From the NCBI GenBank assembly GCA_004020365.1, contig SAQR01000006.1:82980-146979 (forward strand): 64,000 nucleotides of DNA, written 5' to 3'. The notes below the pieces were generated by a model. The model did not search any database and was not told where the DNA came from. It worked only from the letters and a program-made list of their open reading frames with translations. Made by a program: the position numbers and the translations under genes. This DNA is from Mesorhizobium sp. (lineage in GTDB: Bacteria; Pseudomonadota; Alphaproteobacteria; Rhizobiales; Rhizobiaceae). Shown here in pieces: positions 24,845 through 34,233 of the stretch (the first letter of the stretch is position 1; the number at the start of each line of letters is the position of its first letter).

Positions 24845-27559
24845 ATGTTCGAAAGCCTGATCGGCCTCGTCGCGATCATCGCGCTGTTCGTCATTATCTC
24901 GCGCCAGCAGAGCCGCATCGGCCTGATCGAGCGCGAACTCGGTGCGCTGCGCAGCCTCGTGCTTTCGGGGGCCACGCCGCAGGCCAAGCCGGCAGAACAG
25001 ACCGCAAACGACAGCATGCCGGCGGACGCGGCAATTGCGGCCGCGACCGACATTGCCCCGCCATCGGCGGGTGAGGCCGAAGAAGGGCTGTCCACGGAGG
25101 TTGAGGCCGGGGAGGCTGCATCAGGACCGTGGGCTGCGGGCGAGGCGGCGCCGGCTGGGCCTGCACCTGCGCAACCGGCGGCCGCGACGCAAAAGCCTGA
25201 CATTGAAACGGCGCTCGGCACCCGCTGGGCGGTCTGGGTCGGCGGCATCGCGCTGGCGCTGGGCGGGCTGTTTCTGATCCGCTACACCATCGAGGCCGGC
25301 ATTTTCGGTCCCGGCGTGCGGCTGAGCATGGCAGCAATGCTCGGGCTGGTGCTGGTCGCCGTCGGCGAGTTCATCCGCCGCACCGGCTTCAGAGTGCCGG
25401 TGCAGGGTGTCGCCGGCGCCTACATTCCGGCGATCCTGACGGCGGCCGGTGCGTTCATCCTGTTCGGCACGGTTTATGCCGCGCATGGCGTCTACGGCTT
25501 CATCGGACCGGCGCTCGCCTTCACGCTGCTCGGCGCCATCGGTGTGGCGACGATCGCAGCAGCCCTCGTCCATGGCCAGGCGCTGGCCGGCGTCGGTCTG
25601 CTCGGCGCGGTGGTGACGCCGATGCTGGTCGGCTCGCAGGCGCCCAATCCCTGGGCGCTGTTCGGCTATTTGGCGATTGTGCTCGCCGCTACCGGCGTGA
25701 TCGCCCGCCTGCGCGACTGGACATTCCTGATGGCGGCAGCGTTCGTCGGCACTGGCCTGTGGACCATTCTTTACATGACCGATGCGCCGGGTACCAACCT
25801 GCCTGTCCTCCTCTTTATCAACGCGGTGACCCTGGCCGTGCTCGCGTTTGTCTGGCTTGGCCGTCGCGGTGGCGAAACAGAACCCGCCAGGGGCTTCGAC
25901 TGGCCGTCAATCGCGCCCGGCTTCTTCGTCAGCCTTTCGGCGATGGCGCTGTTCGTCGACCCCGCATACGCTCCCGGCGATGCTCTGCCGGGAGCAGCCC
26001 TTATCGCAGCCCTGGTCGCGGTGGCGCTCTACCGGCCGCTGGCGCTGGCGCTTCTGCACGCCGCAGGGCTGGCGACGGTGCTGGTCTATCTCGGCATTAT
26101 ACCGCCAACCTCCGTCGCTTCGGATTTTTCAGGTGGCGCTCTCGGCGTCGATGGCCTGCCGGCGGCACTTGCCGATACGCTGATGCTCAGGATCGGCATC
26201 TTTCTCGGACTTGTGTTCATCGGCGCTGGCTTCTGGGCAGCGCGCAAATTTGCCGCATCGGCGCACATCCGCGCTGCCTCATGGGCGGCATGGGGCGTTG
26301 TCGCACCGCTGGTCATTCTGTTGGCGCTCTGGCTCACCTTCGGCAATCTCGACCGCGATCTTGTCTACGCGGCGATTGCAGCCCTTCTGGTCGCGGTCTT
26401 CGCCGCCGGCGGCGAGTGGATCGCGCGCGGTGAACAGCCGCCGCTACAGGGCGGTGCTGCCGTCTCGTTCGCGCTTGGCGGAGCAGCAGTCGCCGCCTTG
26501 CTGATGCTTTATATGGCCTTCGGGTCGGGCTGGACCACTATCCTCCTGGGTGCCGCAGCCATCGTGCCGGCGCTGGCCACCCGCTGGCGCGCCTATCCGG
26601 TGCTCGGCTGGATTTCGGTCGGCGCGGTCATCGCCGTGCTCGGCCGTATCGCCTTCGATCCGACAATCGTCGGCGCTGACTTGCTGTCGACGACGCCGGT
26701 GTTCAACTGGCTGCTGCCGGGCTACGGCGTGCCGGCGCTTGCCTTCGGCTTTGCTGCCTGGCAACTCGCCCGCACCACCAATGGCCGGCCGCGCTTTGCC
26801 ATGGAAGCGGGCGCAGCACTGTTTGCAGTGCTCACGGTTGCCATATTGGTGCGCCATGCCATGCATGGCGGCGTCATCGACACCGGTGCTGCGACGCTCG
26901 CCGAACAGGCGATCTACACGCTGATCGCCATCGGCGCCGGCGCCATCCTGATCGCCATCGACATGCGCACGCCAAGCTCGGTGCTGCGCTATGGTTCGCT
27001 TGCTGCGGGCGTAGTCTCGGTCGCCTTCATCGTCATCCAGCATTTTGCGGCGCTGAACCCGCTGTTTACCGACGAATCGACCGGCGAGATCCCGGTGTTC
27101 AACCTGCTGTTCCTCGCCTATCTGTTGCCGGCCCTCGCTGCCGGCGGGCTCGCGCTCTACGCACGTGACAAGCGGCCGAAATGGTATGCCGCGATGCTGG
27201 CGCTGATGGCGGCACTGCTCGCCTTCGTCTATGCGACGCTGTCGGTGCGGCGGCTGTTCAAGGGCGAGTTCATCGGCCTGTGGAGCGGCCTCGGCCAGCT
27301 CGAGACCTATACCTATTCCGCGCTGTGGCTGATCATTGGCGTGGCGCTGCTCACCGCCGGCGTCTGGCTCAAGTCGCAGGTGCTGCGCATTGCGTCGGCC
27401 GCGCTGATCTCGGTCGCCGTGTTGAAGGTGTTCCTCTTCGACATGTCGGAACTGGAAGGCGTGCTGAGGGCGCTGTCCTTCATCGGCCTCGGCGCGGTGC
27501 TGATCGGCATCGGTCTGTTCTACCAGCGGCTGCTGACAAGAGCGGCGAGAGGAACCTAA
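24845..27559 (+). CDS. DUF2339 polytopic membrane protein
   Basis: This 904-residue protein starts with one membrane segment (ESLIGLVAIIALFVIISRQQ). A low-complexity acidic/Ala/Pro linker follows to about residue 115, and then IETALGTRWAVWVGGIALAL marks the DUF2339 domain. More than 20 hydrophobic segments fill the rest, ending with LSFIGLGAVLIGIGLFYQRL. The family is widespread and uncharacterised. Similarity in layout to transporters or to membrane-stress sensors is only speculative. It stands alone on its strand, 63 bp after the small ORF. Confidence 0.88.
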   Translation: MFESLIGLVAIIALFVIISRQQSRIGLIERELGALRSLVLSGATPQAKPAEQTANDSMPADAAIAAATDIAPPSAGEAEEGLSTEVEAGEAASGPWAAGEAAPAGPAPAQPAAATQKPDIETALGTRWAVWVGGIALALGGLFLIRYTIEAGIFGPGVRLSMAAMLGLVLVAVGEFIRRTGFRVPVQGVAGAYIPAILTAAGAFILFGTVYAAHGVYGFIGPALAFTLLGAIGVATIAAALVHGQALAGVGLLGAVVTPMLVGSQAPNPWALFGYLAIVLAATGVIARLRDWTFLMAAAFVGTGLWTILYMTDAPGTNLPVLLFINAVTLAVLAFVWLGRRGGETEPARGFDWPSIAPGFFVSLSAMALFVDPAYAPGDALPGAALIAALVAVALYRPLALALLHAAGLATVLVYLGIIPPTSVASDFSGGALGVDGLPAALADTLMLRIGIFLGLVFIGAGFWAARKFAASAHIRAASWAAWGVVAPLVILLALWLTFGNLDRDLVYAAIAALLVAVFAAGGEWIARGEQPPLQGGAAVSFALGGAAVAALLMLYMAFGSGWTTILLGAAAIVPALATRWRAYPVLGWISVGAVIAVLGRIAFDPTIVGADLLSTTPVFNWLLPGYGVPALAFGFAAWQLARTTNGRPRFAMEAGAALFAVLTVAILVRHAMHGGVIDTGAATLAEQAIYTLIAIGAGAILIAIDMRTPSSVLRYGSLAAGVVSVAFIVIQHFAALNPLFTDESTGEIPVFNLLFLAYLLPALAAGGLALYARDKRPKWYAAMLALMAALLAFVYATLSVRRLFKGEFIGLWSGLGQLETYTYSALWLIIGVALLTAGVWLKSQVLRIASAALISVAVLKVFLFDMSELEGVLRALSFIGLGAVLIGIGLFYQRLLTRAARGT

Positions 27560-27623
27560 GGGATCATCTGTTTGAATGTCCAATAAAATGGAATAGTTGA
27601 AGGTTCAGCAGGAGATATTCAAA

Positions 27624-27865
27624 GTGCCTCTTTATATTCGCGACAAGGAAGTGGATGGGCTGGCCACAAAATTGCAGCGCGAGATCAACGCCGCCAGCAA
27701 AACGGAAGCAGTGCGGATTGCACTTTTGCATGAACTTGAGCGTAACCACGCCGGCAAGCCTTTGCGTGACAGGATTGCGGTGTTGCAGGAGAAGTATGCC
27801 GCGTTGGGACATCCGATCCCAACTTCGACATGAAGGCATTCACCGACGAGGCATGGGAAGACTGA
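27624..27865 (+). pseudogene. VapB-type antitoxin gene, frameshifted near its 3' end and without a toxin
   Basis: From the GTG at 27624, with AGGAG nine bases upstream, the frame reads VPLYIRDKEVDGLATKLQRE and continues SKTEAVRIALLHELE and RDRIAVLQEKYAALGHPI. This is a Rv0623-like VapB antitoxin of rhizobial type. The frame stops at 27833, 69 codons. One frame over, the following bases give PNFDMKAFTDEAWED and a stop at 27865, the tail expected for this family. A single lost C in a C-tract near 27822-27824 explains the shift. No VapC follows. It is called broken, though the 69-codon product may still fold. Confidence 0.7.
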
Positions 27866-28161
27866 CGTTGGCGAGCCCGGTCCGGGCGGTTCAACTGTGA
27901 GTCCCAATACGGCGCGGGATATTCTCCAGCGCTGCGCCTTCCGGCACATGCCACGGCGGATTATCGAGGCCTTTGTCGCGTCGCCCGCGATGGGAGGACT
28001 CTGCTTTGCCTCTCAATCCCAACGGGAATAAACCGGTCCGCGCCAGCGTTATTGCATTGCTTGGGTGGCCGGGCGGCGGACCGCTTCGCGCTGGCCGCTT
28101 GCGCCGCGCCGTGAAGGCGCGTTCAATCGGATGAACAAGGGCGACCTCAGAACCAGCGGTC
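27866..28161. other. Non-coding 296-bp region upstream of the ECF sigma gene
   Basis: No gene is supported. It replaces the position where a VapC toxin would be expected. It holds a candidate ECF-type promoter at 28025-28050. Confidence 0.55.
28025..28050 (+). promoter_or_regulatory. Candidate ECF-type promoter (GGAAT-N17-CGTT)
   Basis: GGAAT at 28025-28029 and CGTT at 28047-28050 are separated by 17 bases. This is close to the alphaproteobacterial general-stress ECF consensus GGAAC-N16/17-CGTT, with one mismatch. It lies 112 bp before the sigma gene, so the operon may be under EcfG or its own control. Confidence 0.4.
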
Positions 28162-28680
28162 ATGGACGAAAAGAAGGCAGCAATCCTGGGCGAGATACCA
28201 CGCCTGCGCCGTTATGCGCGCTCGCTGCTGCGCGATCGCGATTCCGCCGACGATCTCGTTCAGGACTGTCTCGAACGAGCGCTTGTGCGGCTCGACAATT
28301 GGCAGACTGGAGAAAGCCCGAGGAGGTGGCTGTTTACGATCATGCATCATTTGTTCATCGACCAGATGCGCAAGGTGAACCGGCGCGGCGAAGCAGCGAT
28401 GCTGCCGCTGGAAGCGCGCGAGGCGCAGGCAGCACCCGCTGAGCAGGTGGAGAGCATCGCCTCGCGCGAGATCATCGACGCGTTGCAGGCAATCAGCCCC
28501 GATCGGCGCGCAGCACTGGTCATGGTCGCCATCGAAGGCTTTTCCTATGCCGAGGCCGCCAACATCCTCGGCGTCCCGGCCGGCACGCTGATGTCGCGCA
28601 TCGCGCGCGGGCGTGACGAGTTGCGCGGGTTGCTGGATGATGCCGCGCGTCGCCGGGCGATAAGGATCGTAGAAAAATGA
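28162..28680 (+). CDS. ECF-type RNA polymerase sigma factor
   Basis: This 172-residue protein contains region 2 (about 10-75): LRRYARSLLRDRDSADDLVQ, DCLERALVRLDNWQTGESPR, RWLFTIMHHLFIDQMRK. Region 4 (about 110-160) follows: LQAISPDRRAALVMVAIEGF, SYAEAANILGVPAGTLMSRI. It overlaps the anti-sigma gene by 4 bases (ATGA). The partner has a membrane segment, so this is a RpoE-like ECF rather than the NepR-linked EcfG. The signal is likely from the envelope. Target promoters are unknown. Confidence 0.93.
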   Translation: MDEKKAAILGEIPRLRRYARSLLRDRDSADDLVQDCLERALVRLDNWQTGESPRRWLFTIMHHLFIDQMRKVNRRGEAAMLPLEAREAQAAPAEQVESIASREIIDALQAISPDRRAALVMVAIEGFSYAEAANILGVPAGTLMSRIARGRDELRGLLDDAARRRAIRIVEK

Positions 28681-29465
28681 CCCGGCGCGACTTTTCCGAA
28701 CGCGACATCCATATGGCGCTTGATGGCGAGTTGCCGGTTGACGAGCGCGTGGCTTATGACGCCTGGCTCGAGGCCAATCCTGAAATGAAGGCGAGGAGCG
28801 TCCGTTATATCGCCGACCTCGCAGCGCTGCGTGCCACCTTCGCCGGCGTGCTCGACGAGCCGGTGCCGGCGCGGTTGCAAAATATCGTGTTCGGCGAGGC
28901 GCCGGTCAAGACGGCGGCATCGAGCTCGCGCTGGTGGCTGGCGGCTGCTGCAGCGGCGATGCTGGCCATTGGCGGTGTCGGCGGTTATGTCGCCGGCCTC
29001 GACCATCTCGGTCTGGAAGACCCGGCCGAGGACCAGCTCGCCGAGCAGGCGATCGCAGCCCATGTCCTCTATGCCGCCGAGCAGCGGCATGCGGTGGAAG
29101 TGCCGGCCAGCGACAAGGATCATCTGCAGACCTGGCTGTCCAATAGGGTCGGCCTGAAGCTGGTCGCACCGGATCTGGCGGCGCAAGGATTCCAGCTCGT
29201 CGGCGGTCGGCTGCTGCCCGCTGGCGAGAGCAAGGCCGCGATGTTGCTCTATGAGGACGACAAGGGCGAGCGCATCTCGCTGTTCGTCACCGCGGAATCG
29301 GCCGAGAAGACCAAGGGCACTTATGGATCGCAGGACGGCCCCGAGGCGATCTACTGGTTGGACCAGGGCTATGGCTGCGCCGTCGTCGGCTCGCTGCCGC
29401 GCGCGCAACTGACTGCAGTGGCGAAGAGCGCCTACAGCCAGCTTGTCGCCGGGCTGGCCAGCTGA
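28677..29465 (+). CDS. Membrane-anchored anti-sigma factor
   Basis: This 262-residue protein has an N-terminal cytosolic part, FSERDIHMALDGELPVDERV, that resembles anti-sigma domains and lacks the zinc HxxxCxxC motif. A single membrane segment near 85-105 (WWLAAAAAAMLAIGGVGGYV) is followed by a periplasmic domain of about 155 residues with HLQTWLSNRVGLKLVAPDLA and GFQLVGGRLLPAGESKAAML. That last part is typical of this group of ECF anti-sigma proteins. It should hold the sigma factor at the membrane until an envelope signal arrives. Confidence 0.88.
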   Translation: MTRRDFSERDIHMALDGELPVDERVAYDAWLEANPEMKARSVRYIADLAALRATFAGVLDEPVPARLQNIVFGEAPVKTAASSSRWWLAAAAAAMLAIGGVGGYVAGLDHLGLEDPAEDQLAEQAIAAHVLYAAEQRHAVEVPASDKDHLQTWLSNRVGLKLVAPDLAAQGFQLVGGRLLPAGESKAAMLLYEDDKGERISLFVTAESAEKTKGTYGSQDGPEAIYWLDQGYGCAVVGSLPRAQLTAVAKSAYSQLVAGLAS

Positions 29466-29602
29466 GCTGCGCCTGCCGAAACTGTCACAATTCAGCCCGA
29501 ATCGAGGTGCGATAGCGCTTGACGGATGCTGGCGCTTCGGCTGTGTTGTCGACACTTCTGACCAGGCCTTTCCACAATCCAATCGAGGTTTTCCAAGCCC
29601 GC

Positions 29603-30709
29603 ATGCCTGCCGAGATTCGCACGGCCCGCGCGTCCGACGTCGATGACCTCGCGGCGATCGAGAAGGCAGTTTTTTCTGGCGACCGCATTTCCCGCCGCTC
29701 CTTTCGTCAGTTGATCGAACGCGAGACCGCCGAGATGCTGGTTGCCGAAAACGACGGCCGCATCGCCGGCTATGCGGTCGTGCTGTTTCGCAAGGGCAGC
29801 GGAGTAGCACGGCTCTATTCCATCGCCACCGGTCCGTTTTTCGGCGGGCTCGGCATTGGCCGCATTCTGTTGAAACGGGCCGAGGAAGCCGCCTTCGAGC
29901 ACAACCGCATGATGCTGCGTCTCGAGGTGCGCGAGGACAACAGCCGAGCCATCCGCATTTACGAGCAGAGCGGCTACCGCAAGATCGGCCGCGAACCGGG
30001 CTACTACGAGGACGGCGCCACGGCGCTCCGCTACGAAAAGACCTTGCGCGGCGACATTCCGGTCGCCACCAGGGTGCCGTTCTACCAGCAGACCTGCGAT
30101 TTCACTTGCGGCCCGTGCTGTCTGATGATGGCGATGGCCAATTTCGATGCCGGCTTCGTGCCCGACCCGGTGATGGAAATCCGTTTGTGGCGCGAGGCGA
30201 CCACCGTTTTCATGATGTCGGGGCCGGGCGGCTGCGAGCCGTTCGGCCTCGCGGTTGCCGGCCACGAAAGCGGGCTCTCTGCCGAGATATATGTCTCCTT
30301 CCATGGTGCGCTGTTCCTGCAGTCGGTGCGCAGCCAAGACAAGCGCCGGGTGATGGAACTGGCGCAGGTCGACTTTCGCCGGCGCGCGGAACGTTACGGC
30401 ATTCCGGTGAATTACCGTCCATTCGCTATCGACGATGTCCGCACGGCGATCGCCGAAGGAAAACTGGTGTTGGTCCTGATCAGCGGCTTCCTTATGTTCG
30501 GCAAGAAGGTTCCGCACTGGGTGCTGGCCATCGGCGACGATGGCGACCATATCCTGATCCACGATCCCTGGGTCGAAGACGAGAGACAGGAGACCATCCT
30601 TGATGCCGCCAACATTCCGGTGCCTTACGGCATCTTCATGAACATGGCGCAATTCGGCCGCGATGGATTGCGTGCCGCCATAATCCTCGGAAAGCGCGAC
30701 AGACAATGA
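29603..30709 (+). CDS. Fusion of GNAT acetyltransferase and C39-like cysteine peptidase
   Basis: This 368-residue protein starts at MPAEIRTARASDVDDLAAIE. Residues 1-150 form a RimI-like GNAT domain with the acetyl-CoA loop FFGGLGIGRILLKRAEEAAF and LEVREDNSRAIRIYEQSGYR. From about 158 a C39/DUF3335-type peptidase follows: VPFYQQTCDFTCGPCCLMMA with the likely nucleophile Cys169, then VPHWVLAIGDDGDHILIHDP with His305 and Asp321. A complete Cys-His-Asp triad is thus visible. The next gene, an ATP-grasp ligase, overlaps by 4 bases. Comparative work on amidoligases has noted this pairing. The likely theme is peptide ligation, trimming and acetylation, but no substrate is known. Confidence 0.88.
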   Translation: MPAEIRTARASDVDDLAAIEKAVFSGDRISRRSFRQLIERETAEMLVAENDGRIAGYAVVLFRKGSGVARLYSIATGPFFGGLGIGRILLKRAEEAAFEHNRMMLRLEVREDNSRAIRIYEQSGYRKIGREPGYYEDGATALRYEKTLRGDIPVATRVPFYQQTCDFTCGPCCLMMAMANFDAGFVPDPVMEIRLWREATTVFMMSGPGGCEPFGLAVAGHESGLSAEIYVSFHGALFLQSVRSQDKRRVMELAQVDFRRRAERYGIPVNYRPFAIDDVRTAIAEGKLVLVLISGFLMFGKKVPHWVLAIGDDGDHILIHDPWVEDERQETILDAANIPVPYGIFMNMAQFGRDGLRAAIILGKRDRQ

Positions 30710-32169
30710 CCTGGGTCATCCTTACCGGCCGGCAGAACGATCTCGATCAGGTGGCGACACCGCACAAGATCATCACCAATCGCGACTATCTTGCGCATCC
30801 GGCGCTGTTTCGCGGCCAGCGGCCGAAAGTCATCAACCTGTCGAACAATTATGGCTACCAAAGCCGCGGCTATTATGCCTCGCTGCTCGCCGGCTCGCGC
30901 GGTCACAAGGTCATTCCGACGGTCGAGACGATGATCGACCTGTCCGAGCGCAAGCTCTACGATCATGCGCTGCCGGAGCTGGAACTCGCGCTCAACAAAT
31001 GCCGCAAGGATCTGGGCGGAGCCTTTCCGCAAAAAGTTTGCATTTTCTTCGGCATCGGCTCGTCGAGGATATGGGATCGCTTCGCCAAGCTTTTGTTCGA
31101 CTGGTTCCGGGCGCCGGCGTTGGAAGTCCACATCACGGACAGCGCCGAATGGGCCTCGATCCGCAAGATCGGCTTCCTTCCGCTGGCCAGGATGACCGAG
31201 GAGGAAGAAAAGCGCTTTCTTCAGTGCCTTGAGACCTACACCAGCCGCGAGTGGCGTGACACCAAGGGCCGCACGCCGGCGCGCTACACCTTCGCCACGC
31301 TGGTCGATCCACATGAGGAGTTGCCGCCGTCGGAGATCTCGTCGCTGCGCTATTGGGCCAAGATCGCCGAAAAGATGGGCGTCGAAATCGAGCCGATCAC
31401 CAAAAAGGATCTGGCCAAGCTCGCCAACTACGACGCGCTGTTCATCCGCGAGACGACTTCGATCTCCAATCACACCTACCGCTTCGCGCGCCGCGCCCAG
31501 CAGGAAGGCATGCCGGTCATCGATGATCCGCTGTCGATGATCCGCTGCACCAACAAGGTCTATCTCAACGAGCTGATGACCTACAACAAGGTGCCGGTGC
31601 CGCCGACGGTGATGATCGCCGGCATCTCGGACCTTGAAGTGGCGGCGCAGACGCTGGGCTTTCCGCTGGTGCTGAAAATCCCGGACTCGTCGTTTTCACG
31701 CGGCGTCAAGAAATGCGCCACCTTTGAGGAGCTGAAGACGCTTGCCACCGAATGGCTGGAGGATTCCGATCTCCTGATCGCACAGAAATTCATTCCGACC
31801 CAATATGATTGGCGCGTCGGCGTGCTCGGCGGTCAGCCTCTGTTTGCCGTGCACTATCTGATGGCCAAGAAGCACTGGCAGATCGTCAACCACAAGGCCA
31901 ATGGCAAGCCCGACCAGGGCGGCATCAAGACCTTCACCTTGAAGGAGGCGCCGGCCCATGTCGTCGAGACGGCGGTGAGGGCGGCGCGCTGCATCGGCGA
32001 TGGCCTCTACGGCGTCGACCTCAAGGAAACCAAGGACGGTGTCTTCGTCATCGAGGTCAACGACAATCCCAATCTCGACCATGGCTGGGAGGACTCTGGC
32101 GAAAAAGACGAGGTCTGGGTGCGGCTGACGCAGTGGTTCCTGGAGCGGCTCGACCGACAGGGGCGATAA
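30706..32169 (+). CDS. RimK-like ATP-grasp ligase with N-terminal RLAN domain
   Basis: This 487-residue protein has an N-terminal 180 residues ([40 protein letters not shown]) that match the RLAN domain found ahead of some RimK-type enzymes. The ATP-grasp domain (about 270-480) shows [56 protein letters not shown] and the metal-binding [20 protein letters not shown]. Such enzymes join an amino acid or peptide to a carboxylate through an acyl-phosphate. With the upstream peptidase-acetyltransferase it likely forms a peptide-modification pathway. The acceptor and the amino acid added are unknown. Confidence 0.9.
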   Translation: MTWVILTGRQNDLDQVATPHKIITNRDYLAHPALFRGQRPKVINLSNNYGYQSRGYYASLLAGSRGHKVIPTVETMIDLSERKLYDHALPELELALNKCRKDLGGAFPQKVCIFFGIGSSRIWDRFAKLLFDWFRAPALEVHITDSAEWASIRKIGFLPLARMTEEEEKRFLQCLETYTSREWRDTKGRTPARYTFATLVDPHEELPPSEISSLRYWAKIAEKMGVEIEPITKKDLAKLANYDALFIRETTSISNHTYRFARRAQQEGMPVIDDPLSMIRCTNKVYLNELMTYNKVPVPPTVMIAGISDLEVAAQTLGFPLVLKIPDSSFSRGVKKCATFEELKTLATEWLEDSDLLIAQKFIPTQYDWRVGVLGGQPLFAVHYLMAKKHWQIVNHKANGKPDQGGIKTFTLKEAPAHVVETAVRAARCIGDGLYGVDLKETKDGVFVIEVNDNPNLDHGWEDSGEKDEVWVRLTQWFLERLDRQGR

Positions 32170-32188
32170 TCATCCGTGGGGGACAGAG

Positions 32189-32461
32189 ATGCTGTTTTTT
32201 GTGACCGAGGATTTTCGCGGCTGTGACCGCAAGGAGATCTACCGTCGCTTTCGCGACCAGGGCCGCCTGAAGCCGGACGCGCTTCTCGTGCACCACAGCT
32301 GGATCGCGGCCGATATGAGCCGTTGTTTCCTGCTGGTGGAGGCCGAAGACGTGACGCTCCTGCAGCGCTGGGTCGTCGAATGGGCGGATCTGGTCGAATT
32401 CGAGATCGTTCCGGTGGCAACGAACAAGGACATGGTCGAGGCATTGAGCGGCCACCTGTGA
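32189..32461 (+). CDS. DUF3303-family small protein
   Basis: This 90-residue protein begins [20 protein letters not shown] and continues [20 protein letters not shown] and [20 protein letters not shown]. The pattern is that of DUF3303, a ferredoxin-like dimeric barrel related to small stress-response barrels. It starts 19 bases after the ATP-grasp stop with GGGGGA upstream, so it is probably in the same transcript. Whether it serves the ligase system is unknown. Confidence 0.75.
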   Translation: MLFFVTEDFRGCDRKEIYRRFRDQGRLKPDALLVHHSWIAADMSRCFLLVEAEDVTLLQRWVVEWADLVEFEIVPVATNKDMVEALSGHL

Positions 32462-32495
32462 CCCGGCAGGAACGTTCCGGGTCGCCATGACTGCA

Positions 32496-32616
32496 TGCCG
32501 TGTCGCGGTTGTCGATGTCGCGAATGAAGGAGCGGTCGATCTTGATCTTGTTGACAGGGAAGCGGCGGAGATAGTCGAGCGACGAATAACCGATGCCGAA
32601 ATCGTTTCCTCGTAGG
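32496..32616 (-). pseudogene. Remnant of an EAL-domain (c-di-GMP phosphodiesterase) gene
   Basis: Read on the minus strand, about 40 codons give [20 protein letters not shown] then [18 protein letters not shown]. This is the conserved middle of EAL domains ([22 protein letters not shown] in living members). Neither side continues the domain, so only a fragment survives between DUF3303 and the HD gene. Confidence 0.75.
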
Positions 32617-32643
32617 TCGAAGTTTCGCTTGGATCCGTTTCGA

Positions 32644-33291
32644 TTAATTTGCCGTTTGTCGGTCGCCTGGCTGCACCGTTTGGCGCCGCGATTTCTCGAT
32701 TGCCGCATACCGTTTGAGAAACGCGTTTTGCGCCCAGGTCACCGAACGCGGGGTGAAATCGAAGCGGTCGGCATTGAAGCCGCGCGGCCGGCCGAAGAAT
32801 TCGGTCGCCTCGGCGGTCGAAAAGCCGGCAAGCAGCGTCGCCTCGAAATAGGCGGCGATCTGGTCGGCGCGCTTGATCTCCTTGCGCAGGCCCGCACCAG
32901 GTTCGACCGGCAGCGAAAAGCGCAGATGGATGGCGTGCTGCAGCCTCAGCTCGCATTCCTTGTAGCTGCCGCCCATCACCGACTTGAACGGTGAGATCAT
33001 GTCGCCGATGACATATTCCGGCGCGTCGTGCAGCAAAGCCGCCAGCCGCGCATCGGCTGGGGCGTCTGGCACCAGCTCGCCGAAAAGCGCCTCGACCAGC
33101 AGCGAATGCTGGGCGACGGAAAAGGCGTGATCGCCGATGGTCTGGCCATTCCAGCGGGCGACGCGGGCAAGCCCATGGGCAATGTCCGAAATCTCGATGT
33201 CGAGCGGCGAGGGGTCGAGCAGATCGAGCCGCCGGCCCGACAGCATGCGCTGCCAGGCCCGCGGCGGCGCCCCGGGACGGTCGGCCGCCAT
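32644..33291 (-). CDS. HD-domain phosphohydrolase
   Basis: This 215-residue protein has the HD metal ligands: [18 protein letters not shown] (first His), [20 protein letters not shown] (HD), and a late Asp in [20 protein letters not shown]. It resembles YfbR-type 5'-nucleotidases acting on deoxynucleotides. Its ATG overlaps the stop of the YgfZ gene by one base, so the two are translated in sequence. The last 20 residues are basic and polar and vary in the family. Confidence 0.82.
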   Translation of the reverse strand: MAADRPGAPPRAWQRMLSGRRLDLLDPSPLDIEISDIAHGLARVARWNGQTIGDHAFSVAQHSLLVEALFGELVPDAPADARLAALLHDAPEYVIGDMISPFKSVMGGSYKECELRLQHAIHLRFSLPVEPGAGLRKEIKRADQIAAYFEATLLAGFSTAEATEFFGRPRGFNADRFDFTPRSVTWAQNAFLKRYAAIEKSRRQTVQPGDRQTAN

Positions 33292-34151
33292 CAGGCCTCC
33301 TCCGCGCCGGCGGGTTCCTGCGGGAAGACGAATTTCGCCCAGGCGGGGATGGCGAGCGACACAGGGATGTCATCCGCCATGATCGGCTGACCGGCGTCGA
33401 GCGCTGCCTTGACGCGGTCGATACGGGCTATGGCCAGGCCCGCCGTGCCGGCGGCTGTGCCAAGCGTGCCGACCGGTCGCCCTGCAACTGTCAACTCTGT
33501 GCCAGGAGCGGGCAGGGGCCGTTCGGCCGAAACGATCAGCACCCGCCGTCTGGCGGTGCCGCGATGCTGCATTCGCGAAACCACCTCCTGGCCGACATAA
33601 CAGCCCTTCCTGAAGCCGACGCCGCCGGTTTCGTCGAGCAGCACATCATGCGGGAAGGCGTCGCCGAGCTGATAGTCGCTGCCACTTTCCGCAATCCCAT
33701 GGGCGATGCGCAGAGCTTGCCATGCGGCCGGGTCGCCGCCCGCGGCCGTGGCACCATAAAAGCGATTGACGACTGCGTCGAGGAACCGTGCATCGGCAAT
33801 CGGTGTTGAATCAGCTTGCGAAGTGGTTGCACCATCTCCCCACGCAACAGCGACAAGCCCCTGATCTACCTTGGCGATCTCGACCTTGGCGCGCAGTTTG
33901 TAGAGCATCAGCCGTCGGATGAAATCATCTGATATGTCGGCTCGGCAATCGAGGCGGAACAAATTCTCGCCAGCGCGCGAGATCAGGAAGTCGAACAGGA
34001 TTTTGCCTTGTGGCGTCAGCAAAGCGCCCGGCTTTGCTTCGCCGGCAGCCAATGCGTCGAGGTCGGTGGTCAGAATGTTCTGCAAAAAGGTCTCGGCATC
34101 CGGGCCTGACACGGAAACGAGCGCGCGGTCTTTCAACTGGGCAAAGGGCAT
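33291..34151 (-). CDS. ygfZ: Folate-binding YgfZ/IbaA57-like protein
   Basis: This 286-residue protein starts at MPFAQLKDRALVSVSGPDAE. Longer starts at 34190 and 34241 are open, but the last lies inside the dihydroorotase gene and no ribosome site supports it. A GcvT-like fold is evident, with the family signature GFRKGCYVGQEVVSRMQHRG containing the invariant Cys. YgfZ uses tetrahydrofolate and helps assemble or repair iron-sulfur clusters. It is divergent from the dihydroorotase gene. Confidence 0.9.
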   Translation of the reverse strand: MPFAQLKDRALVSVSGPDAETFLQNILTTDLDALAAGEAKPGALLTPQGKILFDFLISRAGENLFRLDCRADISDDFIRRLMLYKLRAKVEIAKVDQGLVAVAWGDGATTSQADSTPIADARFLDAVVNRFYGATAAGGDPAAWQALRIAHGIAESGSDYQLGDAFPHDVLLDETGGVGFRKGCYVGQEVVSRMQHRGTARRRVLIVSAERPLPAPGTELTVAGRPVGTLGTAAGTAGLAIARIDRVKAALDAGQPIMADDIPVSLAIPAWAKFVFPQEPAGAEEA

Positions 34152-34233
34152 GGGCGGAAAAGAACCTGATCTTGCAAAACGGTCGGTCATTACGTAAGCC
34201 GCTGGCACTCCCCCCGCAAGAGACCGGATCAGC

